Of a DNA stretch of 29,440 nt, positions 1 through 7,398 are shown piece by piece. The stretch is from positions 1 through 29,440 of the forward strand of contig DAIRUS010000010.1 of the NCBI GenBank assembly GCA_036803205.1. Direction: 5' to 3'. How positions within the stretch are numbered: the stretch's first letter is position 1; each line of letters starts with the position of its first letter. Both the position numbers and the translations under genes were made by a program. The notes under the pieces are model-generated. The model saw only the letters and a list, made by a program, of their open reading frames with translations. It ran no database searches and had not been told where the DNA came from. The stretch is from DAIRUS01 sp036803205. GTDB taxonomy: Bacteria; Patescibacteriota; Minisyncoccia; Minisyncoccales; GBS-2.

Positions 1-157
1 TTGGCACAGGGGTCGGAGCTCTGAAAATTAAACCAAAAGCTTCATTGATATTAGCTTTTTTCCAACCTGAAGCTGAGAGTAAATTTTTAATCTCTTATCT
101 GCTCTTTCATTTTTGAAGCCTTTCTCTAATGTAATCGAGAAGTTGTTGATTAACCAT
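1..157 (-). pseudogene. Broken N-terminal module of a CPR-type protein
   Basis: Reading the minus strand from an ATG at 157 gives MVNQQLLDYIRERLQK, a TGA stop, a short stretch, a TAA stop, then in the same frame EIKNLLSASGWKKANINEAF and on to the window edge. This matches a module that I know from many Parcubacteria proteins: an NQQLLDYI helix, a K/EQIKNLL helix, and a GW...D/NINEAF end, usually followed by Pro-rich sequence and membrane helices. The bases between the two good halves read best in another frame (GFKNERADKR), so two compensating frame changes are likely. The rest of the gene lies outside the window. It is a decayed or mis-assembled gene; its function cannot be told. Confidence 0.55.
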
Positions 158-284
158 ATTTGCATTAAAGATTATTAATTATCGATTTCCTTTAACCTTT
201 TCTCTCGTTTTGCCATCTTCTACTAATTGAGAAAATATCAATTCCTGTTAATTAACTTTTCAACATCAATTTGATAAGCTTTAT
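158..284. other. Intergenic, nothing supportable
   Basis: AT-rich spacer between the broken module and the terminator of the small RNA. Several short open stretches exist on the minus strand, including one reading about twenty residues without a start codon, but none has a ribosome site or a recognisable sequence. Confidence 0.4.
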
Positions 285-301
285 AAAAAAAGGCCCTGCT
301 T
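285..301 (-). terminator. 3' arm and U-run ending the small RNA
   Basis: AAGCAGGGCC on the minus strand (301-292) pairs with the 5' end of the RNA and is followed by seven T (291-285). The closing stem of the RNA therefore doubles as an intrinsic terminator. Confidence 0.6.
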
Positions 302-427
302 TCATTTCTAGAGATTCATCTGGAAAGTGTGTCAGGTGGGCGTCGAAGTCCGTCCCCAAGGGGATGGAATCATTTCCGACTCCCGACGAGAACTTTTGTC
401 CCAGAATCCTAGAATAAGCAGGGCCAC
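285..427 (-). ncRNA. Structured stand-alone small RNA, 6S-like shape
   Basis: A near-consensus promoter at 432-461 should start transcription at about 425-427. The transcript begins with GGCCCUGCUU, whose perfect 10-bp partner (292-301) is followed by seven U (285-291), so the outer stem also ends the RNA. Inside, 306-311 pairs with 409-414, 313-317 with 404-408 and 321-323 with 401-403; then comes a large unpaired bubble; then 341-345 pairs with 384-388, 347-350 with 378-381, and a tip hairpin lies at 349-368 with a C4/G4 stem. The overall form, a single long rod of about 140 nt with a central bubble, resembles 6S RNA, but I see no conserved 6S sequence. It lacks SRP RNA, tmRNA and RNase P signatures. 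Identity beyond 'structured RNA' is inference. Confidence 0.65.
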
Positions 428-431
428 TTTC

Positions 432-461
432 ATTTTATCTTTTTCTAAAACCTCTTGTCAA
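432..461 (-). promoter_or_regulatory. Sigma70-type promoter of the small RNA
   Basis: On the minus strand, TTGACA (461-456), an 18-base spacer and TAAAAT (437-432) stand 5-7 bases ahead of the first base of the outer RNA stem. The -35 is a perfect match. The position fits transcription start at the stem and supports an independent RNA gene. Confidence 0.75.
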
Positions 462-500
462 CCGGCCAATCGTTTGGATAAATCTAAAACATAACAGATT

Positions 501-529
501 TTGATTATTTTAATTTTTTCGTTTATAAT
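501..529 (+). promoter_or_regulatory. Promoter of ilvE
   Basis: TTGATT at 501-506, a 17-base spacer and TATAAT at 524-529 form a good sigma70-type promoter. The expected start is near 536, giving a leader of about 40 bases that holds the ribosome site AAAGGAGG (557-564). The promoter is divergent from that of the small RNA. Confidence 0.75.
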
Positions 530-575
530 ATAGATAGTTCTTAGTTTGAACTTTAAAAAAAGGAGGGTGGTTAAG

Positions 576-1499
576 ATGGAAAAGAAGTTTGGAAAGTTTG
601 CCTTCTTTGAAGGCTCAATTAGACCGTATGAAGAAGCCAAGATTCCTATAGGGACGCATGCCTTCAACTATGGAACAGCTTGTTTTGAAGGAATCAGATT
701 CTTTTGGGACGACTCAACAAAAAAATGCGTTGTTTTGGCTCTCAGGAGCCACCTCCAGCGACTCCTCTATTCCTGCAAAATTCTAAAAATTCAACTACCT
801 TATACTTTAGAGGATCTTATCAAGATTACCATTGCTCTTCTTCAAAAAGAAGGTTGGCAAGAAAATGGTTATATTCGACCCATTGCTTATAAAAAATCTG
901 AACTTATCGGCGTCAAGTTAACCGGTGTAGCTGATGAAATCGCTATTTTTACCACCGCCTTTGGTAGTTACTATCCGAATGAAACCAATGTCAAGGCAAT
1001 GATCTCCAGCGTCAAAAGAATTGATGATCTAGCCATTCCTGCTCGAGCAAAAATTACCGGTGCCTATGTCAACTCAGCCCGGGCCAAAGATGAGGCCCTC
1101 TGCGCTGGCTTTGATGAGGCAATAGTCTTAAATTCTGATGGCCATGTGGCTGAAGCCTCAGCCGCCAATCTTTTCCTGGTTAGAAATAGTCGCTTGATTA
1201 CTCCACCTGTTACCGCCAATATTCTCGAAGGCATTACCAGAAATATAGTGATAAGTTTGGCTGAACAAGAATTAAAAATGCATGTTGTAGAACGAGAAGT
1301 AGATTGTAGCGAACTTTTGATAGCTGGTGAGGTCTTTATCACCGGAACAGCTTGTAATATTTCGGCTATCACCTCTATTAATGGCCAAGCGATTGGCAAC
1401 GGGAAAATTGGTCCTGTCACTAAGCAACTTCGCAAACTTTATTTCCAGCTCATAAAAGGACGTTTGCCAAAGTACCGCTATTTGTTAACAACAATTTAA
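576..1499 (+). CDS. ilvE: Branched-chain amino acid aminotransferase
   Basis: PLP-dependent fold-type IV transaminase that interconverts branched-chain amino acids and their 2-oxo acids with glutamate/2-oxoglutarate. The protein has 307 residues, the normal IlvE length. The PLP lysine is K159 in the motif KITGAYVNSARAK; the phosphate-binding and cofactor segment VAEASAANLF lies around 191-200, and ILEGITRN around 216-223. The N-terminus FFEGSIRPYEEAKIP and FEGIRFF are typical. I chose ATG at 576 over an upstream TTG at 546 because AAAGGAGG stands 11 bases ahead and the family begins near here. It is the only clear plus-strand gene and is monocistronic, with its own promoter and terminator. 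In a lineage that often lacks amino-acid synthesis it may act in salvage or degradation (inference). D-amino-acid transaminase or aminodeoxychorismate lyase are less likely. Confidence 0.93.
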   Translation: MEKKFGKFAFFEGSIRPYEEAKIPIGTHAFNYGTACFEGIRFFWDDSTKKCVVLALRSHLQRLLYSCKILKIQLPYTLEDLIKITIALLQKEGWQENGYIRPIAYKKSELIGVKLTGVADEIAIFTTAFGSYYPNETNVKAMISSVKRIDDLAIPARAKITGAYVNSARAKDEALCAGFDEAIVLNSDGHVAEASAANLFLVRNSRLITPPVTANILEGITRNIVISLAEQELKMHVVEREVDCSELLIAGEVFITGTACNISAITSINGQAIGNGKIGPVTKQLRKLYFQLIKGRLPKYRYLLTTI

Positions 1500-1536
1500 G
1501 AGGGGTTGGGTTCCCAACCTCTCTTTTCTTTTTTTT
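1500..1536 (+). terminator. Intrinsic terminator after ilvE
   Basis: The stem GAGGGGTTGGG (1500-1510) pairs with CCCAACCTCTC (1513-1523) with one mismatch, directly after the TAA stop of ilvE, and is followed by a run of T interrupted by one C up to 1536. It separates ilvE from the convergent adenylate kinase gene. Confidence 0.85.
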
Positions 1537-1546
1537 ATAGAAAAAT

Positions 1547-2629
1547 TTAAATCTCCAAAACCTCAACCAGTTGTTTAATTAATGCCACCACGACTGGTGG
1601 AGGCAATAAACTATAAGATTCAATTCCATCTTTGTCTTTAATAATCCAAGGTGTTTCCTTTTTTATAACTTTTTTTTCTTTTTCACTCCATTCAAAAATA
1701 TATTCAGGAGTGATTTCATAATCTTCGACAAATTTAAAAGCGTCTTTAACCGGCAAAGCATTCCTTAATAGAATCTTAGGAATTCCGTATAGAGAAAGCG
1801 CCTGGTTTATTAATTTTTCATCCATTTTTAATCTTTCTCTCAATGGTTCAATCCCCAGTTCATCGCCCTCTTTCCTCACCATTGGAACTTCTTGACAATT
1901 GGGGTTGTCACAAATTAAATAAAATTCTTTCTTTTTCTCATCAAAACCAACTTTTGTCGTGGGAAGAAGTTTTAAATTTCTAGGGGTCTGACAAACAGGA
2001 CAAACTCTTCGCCATTTAATCCTAGCATCAATCACTTCTTCGGGAACATCAATTAAAACAAAAATATCAGGGTCGTCCCGATGTCCAATGAGGTCTCGAA
2101 AGAATAAAGAAAAATTTATCTGATCCAAATCCCGAGGAAAACCATCAATAAAAAGAGCTTTTTTCTCTCTTTTTTCCATTTCTCTTTTAATCAAAGCCAG
2201 AATTAATTCGGTAGGTAAAAGAGTTTTTGTGTCTCTCTGCTCTAACATTCTTACTGCTCCGTCCAGAGGAAGAAAACCCCGATAATTTTTTTCTAAAAAG
2301 GCTCTAAGCTCTTCTTTTTTAGCTTCATCAATTAGCTCTTTGTCAATCTCTCTAACCATATCACCAATCGAAAAATGGTCTATTCTTTCGGGATTAACAA
2401 TTTCAGCCAACATTTTTGAATAAGTCCCCTTACCCGCATTTTTCTTTCCCAGCAAATAAGCAACGAAAGTATTCTCTTTCAAAAACCCTCCCAATTTTTC
2501 AATTTCTTTTCCCGCTTTCAATTGAAAATACTCTTTTTGTTCTTCGGGGTGAGTTAAATTAAATTTTCGAGTTACACCTTCAATTTTGGTTTTAAAAATA
2601 GGAAAGCGCATAATCAATGAAGTAATCAT
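1547..2629 (-). CDS. Adenylate kinase-like nucleotide kinase, long form
   Basis: P-loop NMP kinase: phosphate transfer from ATP to a nucleoside monophosphate, most likely AMP. The Walker A loop GKKNAGKGT is at about 61-69, the NMP-binding IDGFPRD at 161-167, and the LID carries four zinc-type cysteines at 210, 213, 240 and 245 (CPVC and CDNPNC). At 360 residues it is much longer than ordinary Adk (about 215): it has a 50-residue N-terminal extension and a C-terminal extension of about 80 residues with no motif I know. The start codon overlaps the upstream stop as TAATG, suggesting coupling; an alternative start MRFPIF is at 2611. It may be a divergent or second kinase, so I give no gene symbol. 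Confidence 0.82.
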   Translation of the reverse strand: MITSLIMRFPIFKTKIEGVTRKFNLTHPEEQKEYFQLKAGKEIEKLGGFLKENTFVAYLLGKKNAGKGTYSKMLAEIVNPERIDHFSIGDMVREIDKELIDEAKKEELRAFLEKNYRGFLPLDGAVRMLEQRDTKTLLPTELILALIKREMEKREKKALFIDGFPRDLDQINFSLFFRDLIGHRDDPDIFVLIDVPEEVIDARIKWRRVCPVCQTPRNLKLLPTTKVGFDEKKKEFYLICDNPNCQEVPMVRKEGDELGIEPLRERLKMDEKLINQALSLYGIPKILLRNALPVKDAFKFVEDYEITPEYIFEWSEKEKKVIKKETPWIIKDKDGIESYSLLPPPVVVALIKQLVEVLEI

Positions 2630-3507
2630 TAAAGAGCTAAACTCTTTAATTTTATTTCTTTGCCATCGGAAATAATTTTTATGTCGCTATCAAAATCGGT
2701 TCTTAAAACTTCTATATCATATTTTTCTAAAACTCTCAAAACCTCTTGATGGGGGTGACCATATTTATTATCTTTTCCAACCGAAATGACGGCAATTTCT
2801 GGCGAAACCTTTTGAATAAATTCTTCCGAGCTTGAAGCTTGACTGCCGTGATGGCCAACCTTCAAAACGTCAGAATCAATGTCCAAACCCCTTTCAATAA
2901 GCTCTTTCTCTATTTTCTTATAAATATCGCCGGTAAATAAGAAAGTGTTTTTGCCAAAAATCAATTTTAATACAATCGAAGTGTTATTAATATCTTTAAA
3001 TTCTTTTCCTTCCAAAGTTTCAAAAGGATACAAAATTGCTATTGAATTATTAATGCCTGATGAAGGAAGAATAATTTGTTGGCCGGATTGGGCAATAAAA
3101 ATTTTGGATTTTTCGGCTTTAATTAATCTTAACCATTCTTGGTATTCGCCCGTCTCACGCCTTACTCCTGTCCAAAAAATATTTTCCACTCGATATTTTT
3201 TTAAAACTTCAATTAACCCCGCCAAGTGATCGCTTTCGGGATGGGTCAAAATTATTAAATCAATATCTCTATCCCAAAACGACATTGTTTTTCCCAGTTT
3301 TTCTAAAATCTTTGAATTTTGACCACCATCAATTAAAATTTGGTGTCTTTGGGGGGTTTCAATAAAGATAGCATCTCCTTGGCCGACGTCAAAAAAAATA
3401 ACTTCTAAAAATTGACTGTTAATCAATTCAAAAACAACCGTCCAGGCTAAAATATTAAGAAGAATTAAAAAACCTAAAAATAGAAAAACTAAATTTCTTC
3501 TCCTCAT
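2629..3507 (-). CDS. ComEC/Rec2-type metallo-beta-lactamase-fold hydrolase, membrane-anchored
   Basis: Extracellular MBL-fold protein of 292 residues with one N-terminal membrane helix (about 6-28). FFDVGQGDAIFIETP (38-52) is the typical start of the ComEC MBL domain; the metal motif is THPESDH (H89, D93, H94), followed by a GHHGS motif near 220 and a final GHPH. The large competence-channel domain of full ComEC is absent, so this is the stand-alone hydrolase type often seen in CPR genomes, possibly acting on nucleic acid or phosphodiesters outside the membrane (inference). It is translated just upstream of the adenylate kinase gene, with stop and start sharing a base. Confidence 0.85.
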   Translation of the reverse strand: MRRRNLVFLFLGFLILLNILAWTVVFELINSQFLEVIFFDVGQGDAIFIETPQRHQILIDGGQNSKILEKLGKTMSFWDRDIDLIILTHPESDHLAGLIEVLKKYRVENIFWTGVRRETGEYQEWLRLIKAEKSKIFIAQSGQQIILPSSGINNSIAILYPFETLEGKEFKDINNTSIVLKLIFGKNTFLFTGDIYKKIEKELIERGLDIDSDVLKVGHHGSQASSSEEFIQKVSPEIAVISVGKDNKYGHPHQEVLRVLEKYDIEVLRTDFDSDIKIISDGKEIKLKSLAL

Positions 3508-3526
3508 TTATATTTTGGAAATAAAT

Positions 3527-3557
3527 AACCCAAAACCACCTCGCGTGACTTTGGGTT
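3527..3557 (-). terminator. Possible terminator after the zinc-ribbon gene
   Basis: On the minus strand an AACCCAAA arm (3557-3550) pairs with TTTTGGGTT (3535-3527) across a loop of about 14 bases, followed by ATTTATTT. It stands 28 bases after the zinc-ribbon stop. The T-run is poor, so termination may be partial. Confidence 0.45.
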
Positions 3558-3585
3558 AAAAGTTATCAGAAAAGAAAGAGATTGA

Positions 3586-3750
3586 TTATTTTCCCTTTCC
3601 CAAAATTTTGAACATTTTTGTCCCGCATTTGGGACAAACACCGGTCATTGCGCTTCTTTTCGTTCCTCCCTTTCCCTTCATCGTAACCTCTTTTTCATCC
3701 TTCATTTCCTGCTTTTTTTTACATTTAACGCAATAAGCAGTTGTCGGCAT
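3586..3750 (-). CDS. DUF5679-type small zinc-ribbon protein
   Basis: A 54-residue ORF starting ATG at 3750. Residues: MPTTAYCVKCKKKQEM at the start, then a basic stretch, MKGKGGTKRSAMTGVCPK around 24-41 and a basic C-terminus. Two CxxC pairs (C7/C10 and C39/C42) should bind one zinc. This pattern (AYCVKCK...KNGRPA/TKGVCPxCGTKMFKIL) is that of the DUF5679 family, small basic proteins of unknown function found in archaea, Chloroflexi and CPR bacteria. The size and charge fit nucleic-acid or ribosome binding (inference). No clear ribosome site precedes it. Confidence 0.8.
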   Translation of the reverse strand: MPTTAYCVKCKKKQEMKDEKEVTMKGKGGTKRSAMTGVCPKCGTKMFKILGKGK

Positions 3751-4020
3751 AATTATTGTTAATGAGGTAGAAAAAGATTAAGCAAATGGGTTTTTCGATA
3801 CCTTAATCTTTTAATAAGCTTAATCTTTTAATTAGATCTCTTAATTAGCTTCAAAAGTCGACCTTTAAAATTGGAGTAAAAATCTCAGAAAAAAGTTTCC
3901 ACAACCTTATTTTAGCTTAATTTAAGCAAAAAAAGTAGTCAAGTCCAGATACTGATTCCTACTAAAAGAACTTTAACATCAATAGCCAATTTTTCCTTAA
4001 TTAAAATTGACGGCTTTAAT
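3751..4020. other. Spacer between hppA and the zinc-ribbon gene
   Basis: It holds the short repeats listed separately, a 13-base palindrome GCTTAATTTAAGC (3915-3927), and no ORF with support. A TTGACT (minus strand, 3942-3937) and TAAAAT (3914-3909) flank the palindrome but are 22 bases apart, too far for a normal promoter. Confidence 0.4.
3772..3832. repeat. Direct and inverted copies of TTAATCTTTTAAT
   Basis: TTAATCTTTTAAT occurs at 3803-3815 and again at 3820-3832 (17-base period), and its inverted core AAAGATTAAG lies at 3772-3781. On the minus strand the inverted pair can form an AT-rich hairpin ending in a T-rich stretch, so it could act as a weak terminator for hppA or a regulatory site for the zinc-ribbon gene. 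Confidence 0.5.
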
Positions 4021-6012
4021 TTAAAGAAAAAGAGGGAGAGAAATTAAAGCAACCTTACCAATTAATTTGATTAAGATATTAATGGCTGGTCCGGCCGTAT
4101 CTTTTAAGGGGTCACCAACCGTATCGCCAATGACTGCTGCCTGATGAGCCGGTGAACCCTTACCTCCTAGGTTGCCGGCTTCAATATATTTTTTGGCATT
4201 ATCCCAAGCACCGCCAGTATTAGCCATAATTAAAGCCAAGGGAAAGCCAACAATCAGGCTTCCAGCTAAAAAACCGGCTAGACCTTCGGCCCCTAAGAAA
4301 TAACCGATCAAAATTGGAATTAAAATAATCAAAAATCCCGGCAAGAGCATTTCCCGTAAAGAAATTTTGGTAATTAAGTCAATGCATCTGCCATATTCTG
4401 GTCTTCCTCTTCCTTCTTTTAGCCCGGAGATTTCTTTAAACTGACGCCTCACCTCTTTTACTGTTTCTAAAGCTCCCCGGCTCACTCCTTTAATTAAAAG
4501 AGCTGGAAAAAGAAAGGAAATCATCGCTCCAATAAATAAGCTGGCTAAAACTTTTGGCTCAGAAAGGTTGACAATTTCAAGATTGGCTTTTTGGAAAAAA
4601 GCGGCTAACCAGGCTAAGGCGACCAATGCCGCCGACCCTATGGCAAACCCTTTTCCGGTGGCAGCGGTAGTATTACCAACAGCGTCTAAGACTTCAGTTT
4701 TCTGACGAACTTCTGGCGGAAGGCCAGCCATTTCGGCAATACCGGCTGAATTGTCAGCAATTGGACCATAACAATCAGCCGAAAGATTAATTCCTAAAAC
4801 CGCCAAAACTCCTAAGCCAGCAATAGCAATACCGTAAAGTCCACCCAAAGAATAAACTAAAACCATAGCCACCGCCACTCCTAAAACTGGCAAAACGATG
4901 CCAAAAATCTCGGTGGCAATCCCTTCTAAAATCAGAACTGGTGGGCCGGATTGAGATGCACGAGCAATTCCGAAAACCGGTTTTTTGTCGCCTGAAGTAT
5001 AGTACTCACTAACCTTGCCAATTAAAAAACCCATGGCTAAACCGATTAAGAAACACCAAAAAAATTTAGTTTCTTCAAAAAATTTCCAGAAAATGAGAAA
5101 GCCCAAAAAAATCATTAAAAGGTTGGCAACCAATATCCCTCGGCTCATTGCTTTTTCCACTCCAGCCACCTGCCTAGCAAAGTCAGCTCTCTCTAAATCT
5201 TTGGAAACTTTGGCAAAAAAGCTACCAAAAACTGAGCTTAAAATTCCAGCTCCAGCCAGAAGTAAAGGAAGAAAAAGTCCTTTTTGGCCAAAAGCTACCA
5301 AACCAATCACCGAGCTGGAAATAATAGCATCAACATAGCTTTCGAAAAGATCAGAGCCCATTCCGGCAATATCGCCAACATTATCACCCACCTGATCAGC
5401 AATAACCCCGGGATTTCTCGGGTCGTCTTCGGGAATACCAAGTTCAACCTTACCCACCAAATCAGCTCCAATATCAGCTGATTTAGTAAAAATTCCTCCC
5501 CCCACCCTTAAAAAGAGGGCAGTGATGGAAGAACCAAAAGCGAAGCTAACTAAAAGGTTTATATTTCGGAACAAAAACCAAATTAAGCTTATTCCTAATA
5601 ACCCTAAACCAACGACTAAAAATCCCATTACCTGACCGCTGGAAAAAGCAATTTGAAATCCTTTTGAAAAACTAGTTCGGCTGGCTTCAGTCGTCCTGAC
5701 ATTGGCTTGGGTGGAAATCATCATTCCTAAATAACCAGCTAAACTTGAAACAATAGCTCCAATAAAAAAAGTTAGTACCTGATGTGAACTCTTGGTAATC
5801 AAACCCAAACCAAAACCAATGAGAATTAAAACCAGAGCCATTGTTTTGAATTCCCGCTTTAAAAAAGCTCTGGCCCCTTCTCTGATTGCCTCGGAAATTT
5901 CAACCATTTTTTCTGAGCCGGGAGGAGATTTTTTTATCTTTCGGATTAAATAAAAGGCAAAAAAAATTGCCAAAAGCGAGAGAAAAATTGAGATAAAATT
6001 TAGATTAACCAT
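4021..6012 (-). CDS. hppA: Membrane-bound ion-pumping pyrophosphatase, K+-dependent type
   Basis: Integral membrane pump of 663 residues and about 16 helices that couples hydrolysis of pyrophosphate to export of H+ or Na+. The PPi/Mg site is intact: DIGADLVGKVE (180-190), PEDDPRNPGVIADQVGDN (194-211), then GMGSDLFESY, and near the C-terminus GGAWDNAKKYIE and GDTVGDPLKDTAGPAINIL. The K+ determinant GNTT-A450-A-T-G453-KG has Ala and Gly where K+-independent pumps have Lys and Thr, so it belongs to the K+-dependent class (known rule for the family). The sequence alone does not let me decide H+ against Na+. Its own promoter lies upstream and the leader is only about 20 bases, without a Shine-Dalgarno sequence. 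It would conserve energy from PPi made by biosynthesis. Confidence 0.95.
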   Translation of the reverse strand: MVNLNFISIFLSLLAIFFAFYLIRKIKKSPPGSEKMVEISEAIREGARAFLKREFKTMALVLILIGFGLGLITKSSHQVLTFFIGAIVSSLAGYLGMMISTQANVRTTEASRTSFSKGFQIAFSSGQVMGFLVVGLGLLGISLIWFLFRNINLLVSFAFGSSITALFLRVGGGIFTKSADIGADLVGKVELGIPEDDPRNPGVIADQVGDNVGDIAGMGSDLFESYVDAIISSSVIGLVAFGQKGLFLPLLLAGAGILSSVFGSFFAKVSKDLERADFARQVAGVEKAMSRGILVANLLMIFLGFLIFWKFFEETKFFWCFLIGLAMGFLIGKVSEYYTSGDKKPVFGIARASQSGPPVLILEGIATEIFGIVLPVLGVAVAMVLVYSLGGLYGIAIAGLGVLAVLGINLSADCYGPIADNSAGIAEMAGLPPEVRQKTEVLDAVGNTTAATGKGFAIGSAALVALAWLAAFFQKANLEIVNLSEPKVLASLFIGAMISFLFPALLIKGVSRGALETVKEVRRQFKEISGLKEGRGRPEYGRCIDLITKISLREMLLPGFLIILIPILIGYFLGAEGLAGFLAGSLIVGFPLALIMANTGGAWDNAKKYIEAGNLGGKGSPAHQAAVIGDTVGDPLKDTAGPAINILIKLIGKVALISLPLFL

Positions 6013-6038
6013 ATGTCTAAATTTTTAAACTATTTTTT

Positions 6039-6066
6039 ATCATATTCCCTTAAAAAAAACTGTCAA
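6039..6066 (-). promoter_or_regulatory. Promoter of hppA
   Basis: Minus strand: TTGACA (6066-6061), 16-base spacer, TATGAT (6044-6039). The predicted start is near 6031, about 20 bases ahead of the hppA ATG at 6012. Confidence 0.75.
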
Positions 6067-6119
6067 GTCCTTGGTCAGAAAGTAACTCTCACTTCCTTAA
6101 ATTACCACCAAAAAACCCT

Positions 6120-6159
6120 ATTACATAAACTTCAAACGACCGCTTGCTTTTTATGTAAT
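6120..6159. repeat. Perfect 10-bp inverted repeat
   Basis: ATTACATAAA (6120-6129) and TTTATGTAAT (6150-6159) are exact reverse complements with 20 bases between. There is no T-run after either arm, so an operator or hairpin of unknown role is more likely than a terminator. Confidence 0.5.
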
Positions 6160-6203
6160 GTGCTGCCAGTGATAAGATAAACAGCCAATTTTCAGTTCTT
6201 CCT

Positions 6204-6305
6204 CTAAAAGATTATAGCTATCTGAGGGTGTTGGAAAAAAGTCTGAATGGAGTCAATGGCAATCAAGCCAAAAGACAAAAATCCAAAAACTATTCCCTCT
6301 CTCAT
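6204..6305 (-). CDS. 33-residue hydrophobic peptide with a strong ribosome site
   Basis: ATG at 6305 is preceded by GAGGAGG five bases away, one of the best Shine-Dalgarno sites in the window. The ORF MREGIVFGFLSFGLIAIDSI continues QTFFQHPQIAIIF and ends in TAG. Residues 4-19 can span a membrane; the positive N-terminus predicts N-in topology. No family is recognised. It stands alone between the uppP and hppA genes, behind its own candidate promoter. The strong translation signal in a genome where most genes lack one argues that it is real; a leader peptide is the other possibility, although hppA has its own promoter. Confidence 0.6.
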   Translation of the reverse strand: MREGIVFGFLSFGLIAIDSIQTFFQHPQIAIIF

Positions 6306-6350
6306 TTTTTCCTCCTCGATTCTGGATTTTATATTAACCAAATAATTTTT

Positions 6351-6378
6351 ATTTTCCAGGCTTTTGTTATTTTGTCAA
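6351..6378 (-). promoter_or_regulatory. Candidate promoter of the 33-residue peptide
   Basis: Minus strand: perfect TTGACA (6378-6373), 16-base spacer, weaker GAAAAT (6356-6351). The start would lie near 6344, giving a leader of about 39 bases to the ATG at 6305. Confidence 0.5.
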
Positions 6379-6649
6379 TTGAGTTTAGGGGTTTGCCTAA
6401 AGTTTAATTTGTACCAACTGAAAAGTGGATTTTTAATCTATCGATTTTCAAAAATCTCCTCAAAAAAAAGATTTTATTTATCTTCTTTTTAGTCACTGCT
6501 TTAGGAGGGCTGTTTTTAGGTAAAACTCAATTTGTTTATTTTAATTTTTCCTTAAGCTAGGCATTAATAACTTACAAAATCGGGCAAATGTTTATCACCT
6601 CATTTAAATTCAAACAGGAGAAAATCACTAAATTTTTTGAATTCAATAA
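6379..6649. other. Spacer downstream of uppP
   Basis: No gene can be supported. On the plus strand 6408-6560 is open and encodes one hydrophobic stretch (ILFIFFLVTALGGLFLG), but it has no start codon and no ribosome site. No clear terminator follows uppP. Confidence 0.35.
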
Positions 6650-7387
6650 TTAAATTAAAAATCCAATGCCGGCTCCTAAGAAACAAAGCAGAGCAAAAAT
6701 GATGGCGAAGTTAAAAAAACTTATTTTCTGGGAAAGTCTGAGTAAAAAATCCAAAGTTAAAATTCCAACCAGGAAACTGGAAAGTAAAGCCGGCCACGCT
6801 TGAAAGCCTAAACTTGGATTTTCTAAAAAAAGATAAATACTTGAGGCTAAAATAACCGGAACCGACATTAGATAAGAGATTTTCAATATCTCGGCTGGTT
6901 TAATTTTAGCCAAAGACAAGCCAAAAATTGTTGAGCCGGAGCGAGAAAGTCCAGGAATAACTGCCAATCCTTGCAAAAATCCAACAATTATCGCTAATTG
7001 ATCAAAATTTATTTCCAAAGTCATCTTTTTCTTCTGAAAGTAAGCACTCAAAAGAAGGCCAAAACCCATCACTATTAAAAGGCTATTACCTATTGCCATA
7101 TTTTTCACCATCTCATAAATCGGCAGACCGATTATTAAAGAAACAATAGTTGAAATTATCAAAAAACGAAATAATTTAGGGTTACGAAACGCTAAAATTT
7201 CTCGCCAGTCTTTCCAAAAATAAATCAAAACTGCTGCTAAAGTTCCCAAATGCAAAAACAAGGCTACCTCAATGGCATTAAATTCTTTTATAAAAAAACG
7301 ACTGGTTAACGCCACTATTCCTTCGCTGGAAATGGGAATCCACTCAAATATCCCCTGCAAAATGCCCAAAAGGAAATAAATTAGCAT
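6650..7387 (-). CDS. uppP: Undecaprenyl-diphosphate phosphatase
   Basis: BacA/UppP membrane phosphatase that recycles the lipid carrier of cell-wall synthesis by removing one phosphate from undecaprenyl diphosphate. The protein has 245 residues and about eight helices, slightly shorter than the usual 265. The first active-site motif reads GIFEWIPISSEG (13-24) and the second PGLSRSGSTIFG near 144-155, both well conserved; E, S and R positions are present. The usual T-G-H after ISS is replaced by E-G-I, a variation worth noting. A perfect palindrome stands just upstream of the start. Confidence 0.92.
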   Translation of the reverse strand: MLIYFLLGILQGIFEWIPISSEGIVALTSRFFIKEFNAIEVALFLHLGTLAAVLIYFWKDWREILAFRNPKLFRFLIISTIVSLIIGLPIYEMVKNMAIGNSLLIVMGFGLLLSAYFQKKKMTLEINFDQLAIIVGFLQGLAVIPGLSRSGSTIFGLSLAKIKPAEILKISYLMSVPVILASSIYLFLENPSLGFQAWPALLSSFLVGILTLDFLLRLSQKISFFNFAIIFALLCFLGAGIGFLI

Positions 7388-7398
7388 CTCTGAATAAT

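Noticed and set aside
107..109. TGA recoded as glycine, as in some CPR lineages
   Set aside because: Reading TGA through still meets TAA four codons later; the other genes end and read normally with the standard code.
285..427. SRP RNA, tmRNA or RNase P RNA
   Set aside because: No GGAAGCAGC/GNRA pair of SRP RNA, no tRNA-like end of tmRNA and no GAGGAAAGUCCGGGC of RNase P.
1064..1435. Minus-strand ORF of 123 residues inside ilvE
   Set aside because: Antisense shadow of an intact, well conserved aminotransferase.
3909..3942. TTGACT...TAAAAT around a 13-bp palindrome
   Set aside because: The spacer is 22 bases, longer than even MerR-type promoters (19-20).
5015..5338. Plus-strand ORF of 107 residues inside hppA
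   Set aside because: Antisense of hppA; Lys/Pro-rich low-information sequence with no homology.
6408..6560. Plus-strand open stretch with one membrane helix
   Set aside because: No start codon, no ribosome site and no family match.
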